In this document: piece after piece, positions 45,254 to 55,017 of the stretch
Layout of the letters: each line of letters begins with the position of its first letter
Position numbering within the stretch: the stretch's first letter is position 1
DNA from: Dolichospermum sp. ST_sed8
GTDB taxonomy: Bacteria; Cyanobacteriota; Cyanobacteriia; Cyanobacteriales; Nostocaceae
DNA: 64,000 nucleotides
Assembly: GCA_028658405.1 (NCBI GenBank)
Contig: JAKOGY010000001.1
Span: 40,481 to 104,480 of the forward strand
Direction: 5' to 3'
Program-made: the position numbers and the translations under genes
Notes under the pieces: model-generated
The model's input: the letters and a program-made list of their open reading frames with translations, nothing else
Told to the model about the DNA's origin: nothing
Database searches by the model: none

Positions 45254-45379
45254 TTATTTTTTAGTGCTGAAGATGGTAGTAAACATCATCAACATTCCCC
45301 CTGCCAAAATAATAATGGCTAATCCCCCAGTCACTAAATCTAAAGTATTATTGTCTATGTTCATATTATTGCTGCTCAT
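45254..45379 (-). CDS. Small single-helix membrane protein candidate
   Basis: A 41-codon frame starting at ATG 45379 (a second ATG at 45364): short Asn-rich head (SSNNMNIDNNTLDL), a clear transmembrane segment GLAIIILAGGMLMMFTTIF and a short basic tail STKK. This resembles the size and layout of small photosynthetic or electron-transport subunits, but I match it to none of them. It is divergent from the nucleotidyltransferase gene, with 14 bases between starts. Reality is uncertain. Confidence 0.4.
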   Translation of the reverse strand: MSSNNMNIDNNTLDLVTGGLAIIILAGGMLMMFTTIFSTKK

Positions 45380-45393
45380 TTAAATCATCCATT

Positions 45394-45939
45394 ATGAATA
45401 ATAATACACAACTACAAATTATTCTTTCTAATTCAATTATTGCTACCGTCTTACCTGCAATAGAGCAACTCGATTTACCTAACTGGTGGTTGGCTGGGGG
45501 TGCAGTCAGAAATACAGTTTGGCGATCGCTTTTTGGGCAAGAATGTAATTTATTTATCAAAGACTTTGATATTGCGTTCTTTGATGATGTCGGAAATCGT
45601 GACCAAGAATTATTCGCCAAGTCTACGCTGAAAACACAGTTTCCTGAACAGGAGTTTGATGTCAAAAATCAAGCCAGTTTTGGGCATTGGCGAGGGGGAA
45701 GAATGACCTATAATAGCACAGAAGATGGAATTGAAAATTGGTTACATACGGCGACTGCTGTAGGAGTTCGCATGACTAAACAAGGAGAATGGCAATTTTT
45801 CACTCCCTACGGTCTAGATGATTTATTTAACGGGATTATTCAACCAACACCAATACATATTAATAATCCCCATGCTGATGAAAAAGCAGCCAGTTTTTTG
45901 CAAAAATGTCCTTGTTTGCGATCGCTAAAAGATGAATAA
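45394..45939 (+). CDS. Nucleotidyltransferase family protein (COG3575-type)
   Basis: A 181-residue protein. WWLAGGAVRNTVWRSLFGQ is the GG-x-V-R-N motif and KDFDIAFFDD holds the paired metal-binding aspartates of the nucleotidyltransferase fold. WLHTATAVGVRM and YGLDDLFNGIIQPTPI complete the COG3575/DUF925-type pattern. The substrate is unknown. A small hypothetical gene starts 6 bases downstream, which suggests an operon of 45394-46278. Confidence 0.85.
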   Translation: MNNNTQLQIILSNSIIATVLPAIEQLDLPNWWLAGGAVRNTVWRSLFGQECNLFIKDFDIAFFDDVGNRDQELFAKSTLKTQFPEQEFDVKNQASFGHWRGGRMTYNSTEDGIENWLHTATAVGVRMTKQGEWQFFTPYGLDDLFNGIIQPTPIHINNPHADEKAASFLQKCPCLRSLKDE

Positions 45940-45945
45940 CGATTT

Positions 45946-46278
45946 ATGAACTCCCAACCAGAAGAAGATTTGCAACGTCGTCTCCAAAATCTAGAAGCAG
46001 AAATCAAATCTGCTCGTGTTAATGCTTCTCGACCAGAAGCACAGATACCTGTAGCCGGGTTTTCTCAATGGAATTTATATTTAGGAAGATCCAGAAATTG
46101 GTTTAATAGTTTATCAATAATTAAAAAGCTGGCAGTTACAGGTATAGTCATGTTGATAACTGTTTGGATGCTGCAAACAGTATTTGCTCTAGTTGCATCT
46201 GTCATTAGTCTGGCGATTTTGGCAGGGTTAGTGTATGTTGGATACAAATTTTTTATTGCTAATGGACAAGCAAAATAA
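45946..46278 (+). CDS. Small hypothetical membrane protein with coiled-coil head
   Basis: A 110-residue protein. It begins with a charged helical segment (EEDLQRRLQNLEAEIKSARV) likely to form a coiled coil, and ends with two hydrophobic stretches (KLAVTGIVMLITVWMLQTVF, ALVASVISLAILAGLVYVGY). No family recognised. It begins 6 bases after the nucleotidyltransferase stop. Confidence 0.75.
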   Translation: MNSQPEEDLQRRLQNLEAEIKSARVNASRPEAQIPVAGFSQWNLYLGRSRNWFNSLSIIKKLAVTGIVMLITVWMLQTVFALVASVISLAILAGLVYVGYKFFIANGQAK

Positions 46279-46337
46279 GCAATAGCCTATTTTAATCATG
46301 CCAATGGTGGCGAAAAAAAATCACAGGTAATTATTTA

Positions 46338-48431
46338 ATGGCGAATCCAATGATCGGCAAAAGTAGTAGTCAGTCTATCCGCCCCAAAGAACCGAAAAAA
46401 TCCAAGATTACACCATTAGCAACCAGGCGTTTTGTGGCTTGGACGGTGGAAATAACACTCTTTGTTGCCAGTGGGTTAGTTCCTTATGCTTTGGGCGTAT
46501 ATGTAAATTCTCGTAGTGAGATCCGGCGAGTTCCTCTTAATCCTGTGTTAGTAATCACAGAAAAAGCGATCGCTAGACCCTTAGCATTACCTGTCAGTTA
46601 TGGTATTCGCAACGTTGCTTGGCCGACGAATATCTTGTGGACGTTGGCCCTATTATTACCCATAGGACTCTCCGCGTGGCAATTGTATTTATTAGCTCAA
46701 ACTGGTAGTACCATTCCCAAACGTTGGTTTGGTGTGCGAGTAGTTAACGCAGCCGGAACAGCCCCAGGTTTAGGCACAGTATTAGTCAGAGAAGGATTAG
46801 GGCGTTGGACTGTACCAGTTTCTGCCGCTTATTTGCTCTGGCGTTACAGCTTTGTTTTCCCCAACTTAGCTCTGTTTACATCTTTGACGATGCTAATGAT
46901 TCTAGCAGAATCAAAGGGCTGGCCTATCCAAAAGCAGCGCCGCTCTTTTCATGATCAACTAGCAGGAACATACACAATAGATGTAACAAGCACTGTTACT
47001 CATCCTGGGGAGCAGTCAACAACAAACGGAGATGAGGTAGATAGTTCTTCAACTCAACAATCTAGTCCCAGTCCTTCCCTCAGAAATAACCCTAATCTCA
47101 GTCTGTTTTTAGTAGGGCTGACTAGCATGATTGCTGTGTTATCAACTTTAATTGGCACACAAATATATATCCAAACCCAAGAAAGCCAGCGTAGAAGAGA
47201 ACAGACTAATATCGAACTGATTAAAACACTGAATCCCAACAACAGTGTTACCAGTGAAGACCGGCAAAGAGCCATTTTAGCTTTGGGTAGTATTGATAAC
47301 AAGCAATCCATCAAATTATTAGTTGACTTATTAGTCAAAGAAACAGACCCCAAAACCCTGGATACTATTCAGCAAGCTTTAACTAATACTGGTTTTAAAG
47401 CCATCCCCGAATTAAACCGCATGAATCAGTTTATCGCTAGAGAACTAGGATCTATGGGTAAAAGTCCAAATTGGGAAGTTAGACAAAATCAGTTAATTCT
47501 CACTCAACAGGTAATTAATAAAATTCTGGCTATCTATAGTGGCAAAATTAACAAAATTGATTTGAGCGACGCTCAATTAGGTTCTCAAATATCTAGAGCA
47601 AAGCCCTTATTTAACCTGGTATTAAACAACATTGATTTATCAGGAATTGTTTTGAAATCTGCCAATCTTAACCAAGCCAATTTTCAAGGTAGCCGGTTCC
47701 GCAGTGTCGGTGAAGATGGACGTTGGGATACTTACGATGATGTAATTGCAGATTTAAATAACACTCAGTTAAAGCAAGCTAACTTCAGTAATGCCAATTT
47801 GAGTCGTGTTTCTATGAGTCGTAGTGATTTAAGTCAGGCTAATCTTAACAAAGCCAACTTATCCTACACCCGTTTATTTGCTGCTAATCTCAGCAGTACC
47901 CAGTTAGTGGGTACAGATTTAAGCAATGCAATTTTAGAAAATGCCATTCTGACAAATGCAGATTTAAGCAATGCTAATTTAACAGAAGCAAATTTATATG
48001 CTGCCCATTTAGTCCGTGTTTCTGCCATTGGTACACAATTAGCTTACGCAAATTTAACTAAAACTGATTGGCAAGGTGCAGATTTATCCGAATCCTATTT
48101 AGATTATGCTAATCTCAGTAATGCTAACTTAAGTGCTACTAGGCTCACTGGTGCTAATTTACGCTCTGCTAACTTAGAAAGCGCCAATTTGCGAAATGCT
48201 GATTTAAGTCGTGCTGATTTACGGGGAGCAAATGTTGCTGGAGCAGATTTTCAAGGCACAATTCTCTTTGTCGGTAAACAAAATCCCGCAGATCAATTTG
48301 TGGAAACACCTGATCTTGGTTCACAAAATGCCTCAATTAAAGGGGTAGATTTTGGTCAAGCTAAAAATCTAGATCCTCAACAATTGGCATTTATTTGTAC
48401 TCAAGGTGGACTTCATTCTCGTTGTCCATAA
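46338..48431 (+). CDS. RDD membrane domain plus pentapeptide-repeat protein
   Basis: A 697-residue protein. Residues about 30-215 are an RDD-like membrane domain (RRFVAWTVEITLFVASGLVP, LPIGLSAWQLYLLAQTGSTI with KRWFGVRVVN, and the end RRSFHDQLAGTYTI). A Ser/Pro linker and a further membrane helix (LSLFLVGLTSMIAVLSTLIG) follow, then a helical region and, from about residue 410, a long A(N/D)LS-type pentapeptide array (NLNQANFQGSRF... NLRNADLSRADLRGANVAGA). It ends with CTQGGLHSRCP. This is a cyanobacterial architecture with the repeat helix tethered to the membrane; function unknown. Confidence 0.88.
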   Translation: MANPMIGKSSSQSIRPKEPKKSKITPLATRRFVAWTVEITLFVASGLVPYALGVYVNSRSEIRRVPLNPVLVITEKAIARPLALPVSYGIRNVAWPTNILWTLALLLPIGLSAWQLYLLAQTGSTIPKRWFGVRVVNAAGTAPGLGTVLVREGLGRWTVPVSAAYLLWRYSFVFPNLALFTSLTMLMILAESKGWPIQKQRRSFHDQLAGTYTIDVTSTVTHPGEQSTTNGDEVDSSSTQQSSPSPSLRNNPNLSLFLVGLTSMIAVLSTLIGTQIYIQTQESQRRREQTNIELIKTLNPNNSVTSEDRQRAILALGSIDNKQSIKLLVDLLVKETDPKTLDTIQQALTNTGFKAIPELNRMNQFIARELGSMGKSPNWEVRQNQLILTQQVINKILAIYSGKINKIDLSDAQLGSQISRAKPLFNLVLNNIDLSGIVLKSANLNQANFQGSRFRSVGEDGRWDTYDDVIADLNNTQLKQANFSNANLSRVSMSRSDLSQANLNKANLSYTRLFAANLSSTQLVGTDLSNAILENAILTNADLSNANLTEANLYAAHLVRVSAIGTQLAYANLTKTDWQGADLSESYLDYANLSNANLSATRLTGANLRSANLESANLRNADLSRADLRGANVAGADFQGTILFVGKQNPADQFVETPDLGSQNASIKGVDFGQAKNLDPQQLAFICTQGGLHSRCP

Positions 48432-48748
48432 TGAGTATAGTAGGGAACAGGGAATAGGTGACAGGTGACAGGGAACAGGTAACAGGTAACAGGTAACAGG
48501 TACTCCCTTCACACTAGAAAAATATAGGTTAAATGAACCACGAAGGAGCGAAGAACACGAAGGAAGAAGATGGAAGAAGATGGATAATCTTATACTAGCA
48601 AGGGAGTAACCGCTGACAGGGAAGGAATTTTCTTTTTTCTTTTTTCTGATAGCGCAGCGTGGCGTTAGCCATACTTCTGAACAGGAACAGGTTAATGCAA
48701 AATTCAGCTTAAATTCACTTAAATTCAGATTGTGTGAGGAGTAGGGTA
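48432..48748. repeat. Intergenic repeats and upstream region
   Basis: ACAGGTA/ACAGGGA heptamer runs (48444-48503), an ACCACGAAGGAGCGAAGAACACGAAGG copy (48537-48563) and one GATAGCGCAGCGTGGCGTTAGCCATA word (48648-48673) of the family inside the 20771 element. AGGAGTAGGG at 48738-48746 is the ribosome-binding site for the next gene. No other gene. Confidence 0.8.
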
Positions 48749-49243
48749 ATGAAGCATTTTCAGTGTTGGCTTGGGGTGATAGGAATGGGAACAGTTTTGA
48801 GTTTAGCTGTAAACTCTCAACCAGTACAAGCTCAAGTAGCTTATGGTAGCTATGTTGGTATTGCTCCTACGGTGGGATTGACTAATGGTAATCAATTAGG
48901 TGGAGTTCTGGCTTTTCGCTACAAATTACTGGAAAAACCTATTTCTTTCCGCGCTCAAGCTTTAATTGGTAAGGGAACAGCCATAGTCCCAACTGTTTCC
49001 TATGATATTCCTCTCAACTGGCAAACTGATGCTTATTTAGGCGCTGGTTTAGTCTTAACTAGTGGTGATACGGCTTCTCCTGTAGGTAATAAAGTTAGCT
49101 TTGCTTTGCAACCAGGAATTGATTACGTTATTCCTAAGAGTAATACTGTGATTTTTGGTAATGCTATTATTGCCTTTGATGCCTATCGGAATAGTGGTGG
49201 TACGGCTGTATCTTTACAAGGTGGAGTTGGTTTAAGGTTTTAA
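48749..49243 (+). CDS. Secreted beta-rich (outer-membrane-barrel-like) hypothetical protein
   Basis: Starts best at ATG 48749 (KHFQCWLGVIGMG), with AGGAGTAGGG just before; a GTG at 48734 is in frame but overlaps that site. A signal peptide is visible with cleavage near VQAQVAYG. The mature ~140 residues are glycine-rich with alternating hydrophobic strands (YVGIAPTVGLTNGNQLGGVL, DAYLGAGLVLTSGD, SLQGGVGLRF) and end in Arg-Phe, as outer-membrane beta-barrels often do. Function unknown. About 164 residues. Confidence 0.72.
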   Translation: MKHFQCWLGVIGMGTVLSLAVNSQPVQAQVAYGSYVGIAPTVGLTNGNQLGGVLAFRYKLLEKPISFRAQALIGKGTAIVPTVSYDIPLNWQTDAYLGAGLVLTSGDTASPVGNKVSFALQPGIDYVIPKSNTVIFGNAIIAFDAYRNSGGTAVSLQGGVGLRF

Positions 49244-49296
49244 TTCGTAATTGTTCATGGGTAAGCATTTTTTTTTGATTTTTAATTCTTGAAAAT

Positions 49297-50118
49297 ATGG
49301 TACTAAACCGAGAAAAAGTAGAGTTTTACTTAACAGATTTAGAAACTCCTGTAGGTAAGGTAATTAGTGTAACTATTGCTTTATTGGTTTTAGTATCTTC
49401 GGGAATTTTTGTCGCGGAAACTTATGATCTCTCTCCAGATACTCGCTTCGAGTTAAGATTATTAGATGATTGTGTATTAATAATTTTTGCGGTGGAATAT
49501 TTACTCCGCTTATGGAGTACAAAAGATAAAATTAAATATATTCTGAGTTTTTATGCAATTATTGATTTAATGTCAATTTTGCCATCTTTTATTGGCTTAG
49601 TAGATATTAGTTTTATCCGATTATTAAGATGGTTCAGAATCTTACGTTTACTGCGATTTATTGACAAAAAGGTTTTAATTGGTAGTATCAGCAATCAAGA
49701 TAGTGTAATTTTTGCGAGAATATTATTTACTTTATTTGCCATAGTTTTTGTTTTTTCTGGGTTAATTTATCAAGTTGAGCATCCTGTTAATCCAGAAAGT
49801 TTTGATACTTTTTTAGATGCTTTTTATTTTTCAGTCGTGACAATGACAACGGTGGGATTTGGTGATGTGACACCAATTTCTGAATTAGGTCGGTTACTAA
49901 CAGTATTGATGATTTTAACAGGAGTGGCTTTGATTCCTTGGCAGATTGGTGACTTAATTAGACGATTGGTAAAAACTGCAAATCAAGTGGAAACTGTTTG
50001 TCAAGGGTGCGGTTTAGCATTTCATGACACAGATGCCGGATTTTGTAAAAAATGCGGTGAGCAATTAAAAATTAAAGCAGGAATCAGAACGGATAAAACA
50101 GATTTATTTATGTTATAA
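49297..50118 (+). CDS. Voltage-gated-type ion channel with C-terminal zinc ribbon
   Basis: A 273-residue six-helix channel. The S4-like helix FIRLLRWFRILRLLRFI has Arg at every third position. The pore loop TMTTVGFGDVTP is the potassium selectivity filter (TVGFGD). After S6 (LLTVLMILTGVALIPWQIGDLI) comes a short cytosolic region ending in a four-Cys zinc ribbon (CQGCGLAF ... FCKKCGEQL). It should conduct K+ across the plasma membrane; the zinc ribbon could be a regulatory module. Bacterial Kv-like channels usually lack this ribbon, though it recurs in cyanobacteria. Confidence 0.88.
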   Translation: MVLNREKVEFYLTDLETPVGKVISVTIALLVLVSSGIFVAETYDLSPDTRFELRLLDDCVLIIFAVEYLLRLWSTKDKIKYILSFYAIIDLMSILPSFIGLVDISFIRLLRWFRILRLLRFIDKKVLIGSISNQDSVIFARILFTLFAIVFVFSGLIYQVEHPVNPESFDTFLDAFYFSVVTMTTVGFGDVTPISELGRLLTVLMILTGVALIPWQIGDLIRRLVKTANQVETVCQGCGLAFHDTDAGFCKKCGEQLKIKAGIRTDKTDLFML

Positions 50119-50326
50119 AATGAAGTGCTGAATGTGGGTTAAGACATCAAATCTTGAGAAACAAACGACAATGAGATATGAAAGATAATACAGTTTTTTT
50201 TGCTAGATAAATTATTGAATAAAAATTACTCAATTAATATTGTCAATATTAAAGCAATTCTTCTGAGTGGACTATTAGTAATTACTAAGCTAAAACGCAC
50301 CTAATTTAAATATTCGGGCGGGCAGG

Positions 50327-50521
50327 ATGCCCACCCCACAATATTTAGACTTATTGAGATTATACAATTTAAATGCGGAACAGCTTACCACATTTCCTAT
50401 CCAAGCACAGGAAATCAAACCTAAAACCCAAAATATTACCCCTAATATTATTCCCCCAGCACCACAAAGAGAATTTAGGGGTGCATGGATAGCTACTGTA
50501 TTAAATATAGATTGGCTTTAA
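50327..50521 (+). pseudogene. 5' relic of a family-10-type glycoside hydrolase (DUF187/GHL10)
   Basis: A 64-codon frame. The first few residues come from the GCGGGCAGGATGCCCACCCCACAA repeat. The remainder ends in PAPQREFRGAWIATVLNIDW, the hallmark of the N-terminal strand of DUF187/GHL10 enzymes ('REFRGVWIATVxNIDWP'), and then a stop. The ~300-residue catalytic barrel is absent, and the next gene, a transporter on the other strand, begins at once. So this is a truncated relic without signal peptide. Relatives act on cell-wall glycans. Confidence 0.7.
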
Positions 50522-50522
50522 C

Positions 50523-51794
50523 TTATTTTATGTCTTCTGCTAAAGGAATAAAAAATATTGTTAACATACCTGGAACAGTTGCTAAACAAACTAACACAAA
50601 GAATAATGGATATCCTAATGATTGTTGAATTTGTCCACTAATTGCTCCTGGTATCATTAAACCTAATGCCATTAATCCTGTAGATATGGCAAAATGAGAG
50701 GTTTTATGTTCACCTTTAGAAACATACATTAAATAGACTGTAAAGGCTGTAAAACCTACACCATAACCAAATTGTTCTAGGGAAACTAGAGGATAAACAA
50801 ATTTTATTGCTGGTTTAGCATAAGCCATATATACATAAAAAACATCTGGTAAATTTAAGGCTAAAGCCATCGGTAATAAACATTTTTTTAGTCCAAACTT
50901 AGCAATTAATAAACCACCTAAAATTCCCCCGCATATCAGAGAGATAACCCCAAAAGTACCGTAAACTAAACCAAATTCTTGGGTAGATAAACCTAAGCCT
51001 CCCAATTCTGGTTTATCTAATAAAAATAAAGAAGCTACTTTAATTAACATTGCTTCACCAAATCTGTAAAGCAAAATGAATGCTAAGATTATTATTATTT
51101 TGTGTTGCCTAAAATATGAAACAATAATCTCGATAAAAGGTATTTTATTAATATTTGATTCTGAATTGGTTTTTAAGTTATTATTATTTGATTCCGGTGT
51201 TGGTAAAATGAAGAAATGAAACACAAATAAAAAGGCGAAGATCACAGCAGCTATACCGATGACAATACTCCAACTTAAGGCAATATTCTGAGTTGATTCT
51301 TCTAAATAACCTGCTAAGAAGACTAAAAAGCCTGTACTAAATAAAATTGCAAATCTATAAAACAATGAACGAATTCCCACAAACACAGCTTGCTGTTCTG
51401 GGTGTAAAGCCAACATATAAAAACCATCTGTGGCAATATCATAGGTAGCAGAAATAAATGCCGCAATGGTCAATATTCCTAGAGATATAAAGAAGAAATT
51501 GGGAAGATGGAAAGATAATGCTAAAAAACTCAAACAGAAAAACATGATAATTTGCATGGTCAATAACCATTTTCGTTTGGTAGAATAAATATCCACAAAT
51601 GGCGACCAAAACATTTTTAAAATCCAGGGAAAACTGATTAAACTTGTCCAAAAAGCAATTTGCGTATTATCTATTCCCAGTTTTTTGTAGAAAATAACTG
51701 ATACTGCATTAATAATCATGTAGGGTATCCCTTCGCCGAAATAAAGGGTAGGGATATAAAACCAAGGGGAAAGAGATGTAGTTTTATTAGTCAT
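50523..51794 (-). CDS. AmpG/PAT-type major facilitator transporter
   Basis: About 423 residues from ATG 51794 (a TTG at 51809 is in frame). Twelve hydrophobic segments can be outlined; the opening LSPWFYIPTLYFGEGIPYMI and the motif TYDIATDGFYMLAL are characteristic of the AmpG/PAT (acetyl-CoA transporter-like) branch of the MFS. E. coli AmpG imports anhydro-muropeptides. The adjacent relic of a DUF187-type glycoside hydrolase agrees with a cell-wall or glycan-recycling role, which is inference. There is a long Asn-rich loop (ESNNNNLKTNSESN) between helices 6 and 7. Confidence 0.85.
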   Translation of the reverse strand: MTNKTTSLSPWFYIPTLYFGEGIPYMIINAVSVIFYKKLGIDNTQIAFWTSLISFPWILKMFWSPFVDIYSTKRKWLLTMQIIMFFCLSFLALSFHLPNFFFISLGILTIAAFISATYDIATDGFYMLALHPEQQAVFVGIRSLFYRFAILFSTGFLVFLAGYLEESTQNIALSWSIVIGIAAVIFAFLFVFHFFILPTPESNNNNLKTNSESNINKIPFIEIIVSYFRQHKIIIILAFILLYRFGEAMLIKVASLFLLDKPELGGLGLSTQEFGLVYGTFGVISLICGGILGGLLIAKFGLKKCLLPMALALNLPDVFYVYMAYAKPAIKFVYPLVSLEQFGYGVGFTAFTVYLMYVSKGEHKTSHFAISTGLMALGLMIPGAISGQIQQSLGYPLFFVLVCLATVPGMLTIFFIPLAEDIK

Positions 51795-52032
51795 AGATTT
51801 GATTTTCAAAATAAATAGTTCCCCTGATATACAACAGGAGTTAACCAGAAATTATATGACTTTTTTTGTCTAATGAGTAATTTTGAATGTTAAGTTTGAG
51901 AGTGTATAAGTACATGATTTTTGATGTTCTAGCTTTATTCAGCAATTGCTAATTAGAATATAAGTAAACATACAGTACCTTACAGGTTGTAATTGTCTTC
52001 CTTCTCAACCCCGCACTTCTGACTCCTCAATT

Positions 52033-53923
52033 ATGTTACTTAATTCTTTGATGGAAACCAATAATTTAGAACAAGCGATCGCTTACAATCCATTGATTGT
52101 GACTCCTGATACATTAGTAACTGATGCGATCGCGCTGATGAGTAATGCCAGAAAAACTTGTACCATGGAAAATATCAGTGGTAATACTAATTATTTGTTA
52201 GCTGATGCTCGTGCTAGTTGTGTACTGGTAATGGAGGACAAGCAACTAGTAGGAATTTTTACTAAGCGAGATGTAGTCCATCTTAGTGCTGAGGGGAGAC
52301 AAATTGGGGGAGTGGTGATTAGTGCTGTCATGACTCACAGTGTAATTACCATTCAACAATCAGATTGCAACGACTTATTTGCAGTATTAGACCTGTTTAG
52401 GCGACATCGGATTCGTCACTTACCAATCTTGGATGATGATCACAATCTACTGGGACTGATTACCCACGAAAACTTACGTCAGTGATGAAGAAATTCGAGA
52501 AATAGAATACCGGATGTGCGATCGCTTTGGTAATTGGCATTGGTTTCTGAGTCACGATACCGTATTTAATCGGGATAGTAACAACCTCCCCAAACAAATT
52601 ATCGGTGCAGCTTCAGAAATTAGCGAGCGGAAGCAAATTGAAGCCAAACTGCGGCAAAGCAATGATGAATTAGCCCAAGCTACCAAACTCAAAGACCAGT
52701 TTATCGCCAATATGAATCATGAATTGCGTACCCCTCTAAACGCCATTTTAGGAATGTCGGAAGGCTTGCAAGAAGAAGTTTTTGGAAAACTTGGTCCTCT
52801 GCAAAAACGAGCAATCAATACTATTGAATCCAGCGGAAAACACCTATTAGAATTGATTAATGATATTCTTGATTTATCAAAAATAGAAGCTGGAAAACTA
52901 AAGTTACAACTTGTGGCTGTTAGTTGTAGCTCCCTTTGTGATTCCAGTCTTATTTTTGTTCAACAACTGTCACTTCAAAAAAATATCGAGATTAGCGTGA
53001 AAGTAGCAGCCAATCTACCGGAAATTATCGTTGATGAACGCCGGTTTCGGCAAATATTGATTAATTTACTCAACAACGCTGTTAAATTCACCCATAATGG
53101 TGGCAAAATTCAACTAGTAGTTGAGCAGGTAGAAGAAAACAAGGAACAGGAACAGGAAGAAGAGGATAGGAAACAGGGAGAAATAATTACTAATTACCCA
53201 TCAGCTTCTTCTCAATGGATACGATTCTCAGTTATTGATAACGGTATTGGTATTGCTGAAGCTAATTTGGATAAACTTTTTCAACCATTTATGCAAATAG
53301 ACAGTAGCTTAAACCGTCAACATAATGGTACGGGATTGGGTTTATCTTTAGTGCGTCAACTGGTAGAACTACATGGAGGTAAAATCACAGTCACAAGTGA
53401 GATTGATCATGGTAGTTGTTTTCAAATAGATATACCATACAGAGAAAAACCGAAAATCAGAAATTATATCTTGCCAAATGCAACGCACAATCAAGAAGCT
53501 AGTGCATCAATTACTGTTAACTATATTCATAAAAATTCTTCTGCCATAATTTTCTTCAGTAACGATACTAAAGCGAATATTATTACAATTTCTAATTATC
53601 TAGAAGCTAGAGGATATCGGATTATTTTAGCCCAAAATGACGAAGAATGTGTAAATATGACAAAAGCAGAAAACCCTAATCTTATTCTTATAGATATCCC
53701 CGTATCAAAGATAGATGGTATAGAAACAATTAAATTACTCCGTACAGACAAGCAAATTCAGCAGATCCCAATCATTGCTTTACATAGCTTAACTATGTCC
53801 AATAATGAGAGTGATGAACAAAGCTATCAGAAACAATGTATCAATATGGGAGTAAATGAATATTTTACTAAACCAGTCAAATTGAAAATTCTTCTTGATA
53901 AAATTCAAACCTTACTAAATTAA
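52033..53923 (+). pseudogene. CBS-PAS-histidine kinase gene broken by an internal deletion
   Basis: Fragment one (52033-52485) is a CBS-domain pair ending LLGLITHENLRQ and a stop. Fragment two reads in a different frame from about 52476 (SDEEIREIEYRMCDRFGNWH). It holds the end of a PAS domain (WHWFLSHDTVF, IIGAASEISERKQ), HisKA with the phospho-acceptor His in NMNHELRTPLNAI, the HATPase boxes (LINLLNNAVKFTHNG, DNGIGI, GTGLGLSLVRQL) and a C-terminal receiver domain with Asp in LILIDIPVSKIDG. Intact relatives carry more CBS, GAF and PAS domains between the halves. Residues are missing and the frames do not match. The kinase half could still be translated from an internal ATG (52514). Confidence 0.75.
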
Positions 53924-53944
53924 CACTAATTTTTATATATACCT

Positions 53945-55009
53945 ATGCTTCCTAAAATTTTAATTATTGATGATGAACCTGATAATTTTGATGTGATTGA
54001 GACCTTATTAGATAATCAAGGTTATGAATTAAGCTATGTTAACAATGCACAACAAGCTCTAGAACTTTTAGATTATTTCCAACCGGATGTAATTTTATTA
54101 GATGTGATGATGCCAGAAATGAATGGGATCGAATTTTGTCACAAATTTAAGTCCAATTCTCATTGGAAACATATTCCCATAATTATGGTGACAGCCCTTG
54201 CTAGTAAAGAAGATTTATCCCAATGTCTATTAGCAGGTGCTGATGATTTTATCACTAAACCCATTAATGGATTAGAATTACGTTCGCGGACGCGTTCTAT
54301 GCTCAGAATTAAACAACAATATGATGCTTTACAAGAAATTTTATATTTACGAGAAGACCTTTCTAATATGATAGTTCATGATTTGCGAAATCCGCTCACG
54401 GCTATCATTATGTCTGCGGAAATTTTGCAAGTTACAGAATATTCAAAAGAACGTCAAGAAAAAAAAACCAGTCAAATTATTACTAGCGCCCAAAAATTAC
54501 AATCCATGATTGATAGTTTATTGATCATGGCAAAATTAGATTCAGGTAAAATTACACTTCAACGTCAAGATACTGATATTTTTAATATTTGTTCTACTGC
54601 TATTGCTGATATTGAACTAACTATAACTAAAAAAAATATAGCCCTAATTACTAAACTACCACAACCTGGAATTACAGCTAGTTTAGATCCCCATCTTTTC
54701 CGAAGAGTAATTGATAATTTACTTTCTAATGCAATTAAATTCACCCCAGAAAAAGGTCAAATTTTTTTTGTTGCTGATTACACATCATCAGGAAAATTCA
54801 TCCTCCAAATTAGTGATACTGGTTCAGGTGTAAAACAAGAATTAAGAGAAGTGATTTTTGCCAAATATGAAGTAGGAAATCTTATTACAGGTGCATATCA
54901 AATTGGCTTAGGTTTGGCTTTCTGTAAAATGGTTATCGAAGCTCATGGAGGATGTATTAAGGTAGAAGAAAATTATCCAACTGGGGCAATTTTCATAGTT
55001 GAAATTTAG
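53945..55009 (+). CDS. Response regulator-histidine kinase hybrid
   Basis: A 354-residue protein. The N-terminal receiver has IIDDEPDNF, the acceptor Asp in ILLDVMMPEMNG and ITKPI. It is followed by HisKA with the phospho-acceptor His in MIVHDLRNPLTAI and the HATPase domain (NLLSNAIKFTPEKG, ISDTGSGV, GLGLAFCKMVIEAHGG). The order REC-HisKA-HATPase is common in cyanobacteria and places it in a phosphorelay. It starts 21 bases after the broken kinase, so originally the two formed one signalling operon. All catalytic boxes look intact. Confidence 0.9.
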   Translation: MLPKILIIDDEPDNFDVIETLLDNQGYELSYVNNAQQALELLDYFQPDVILLDVMMPEMNGIEFCHKFKSNSHWKHIPIIMVTALASKEDLSQCLLAGADDFITKPINGLELRSRTRSMLRIKQQYDALQEILYLREDLSNMIVHDLRNPLTAIIMSAEILQVTEYSKERQEKKTSQIITSAQKLQSMIDSLLIMAKLDSGKITLQRQDTDIFNICSTAIADIELTITKKNIALITKLPQPGITASLDPHLFRRVIDNLLSNAIKFTPEKGQIFFVADYTSSGKFILQISDTGSGVKQELREVIFAKYEVGNLITGAYQIGLGLAFCKMVIEAHGGCIKVEENYPTGAIFIVEI

Positions 55010-55017
55010 AAGTAGGA

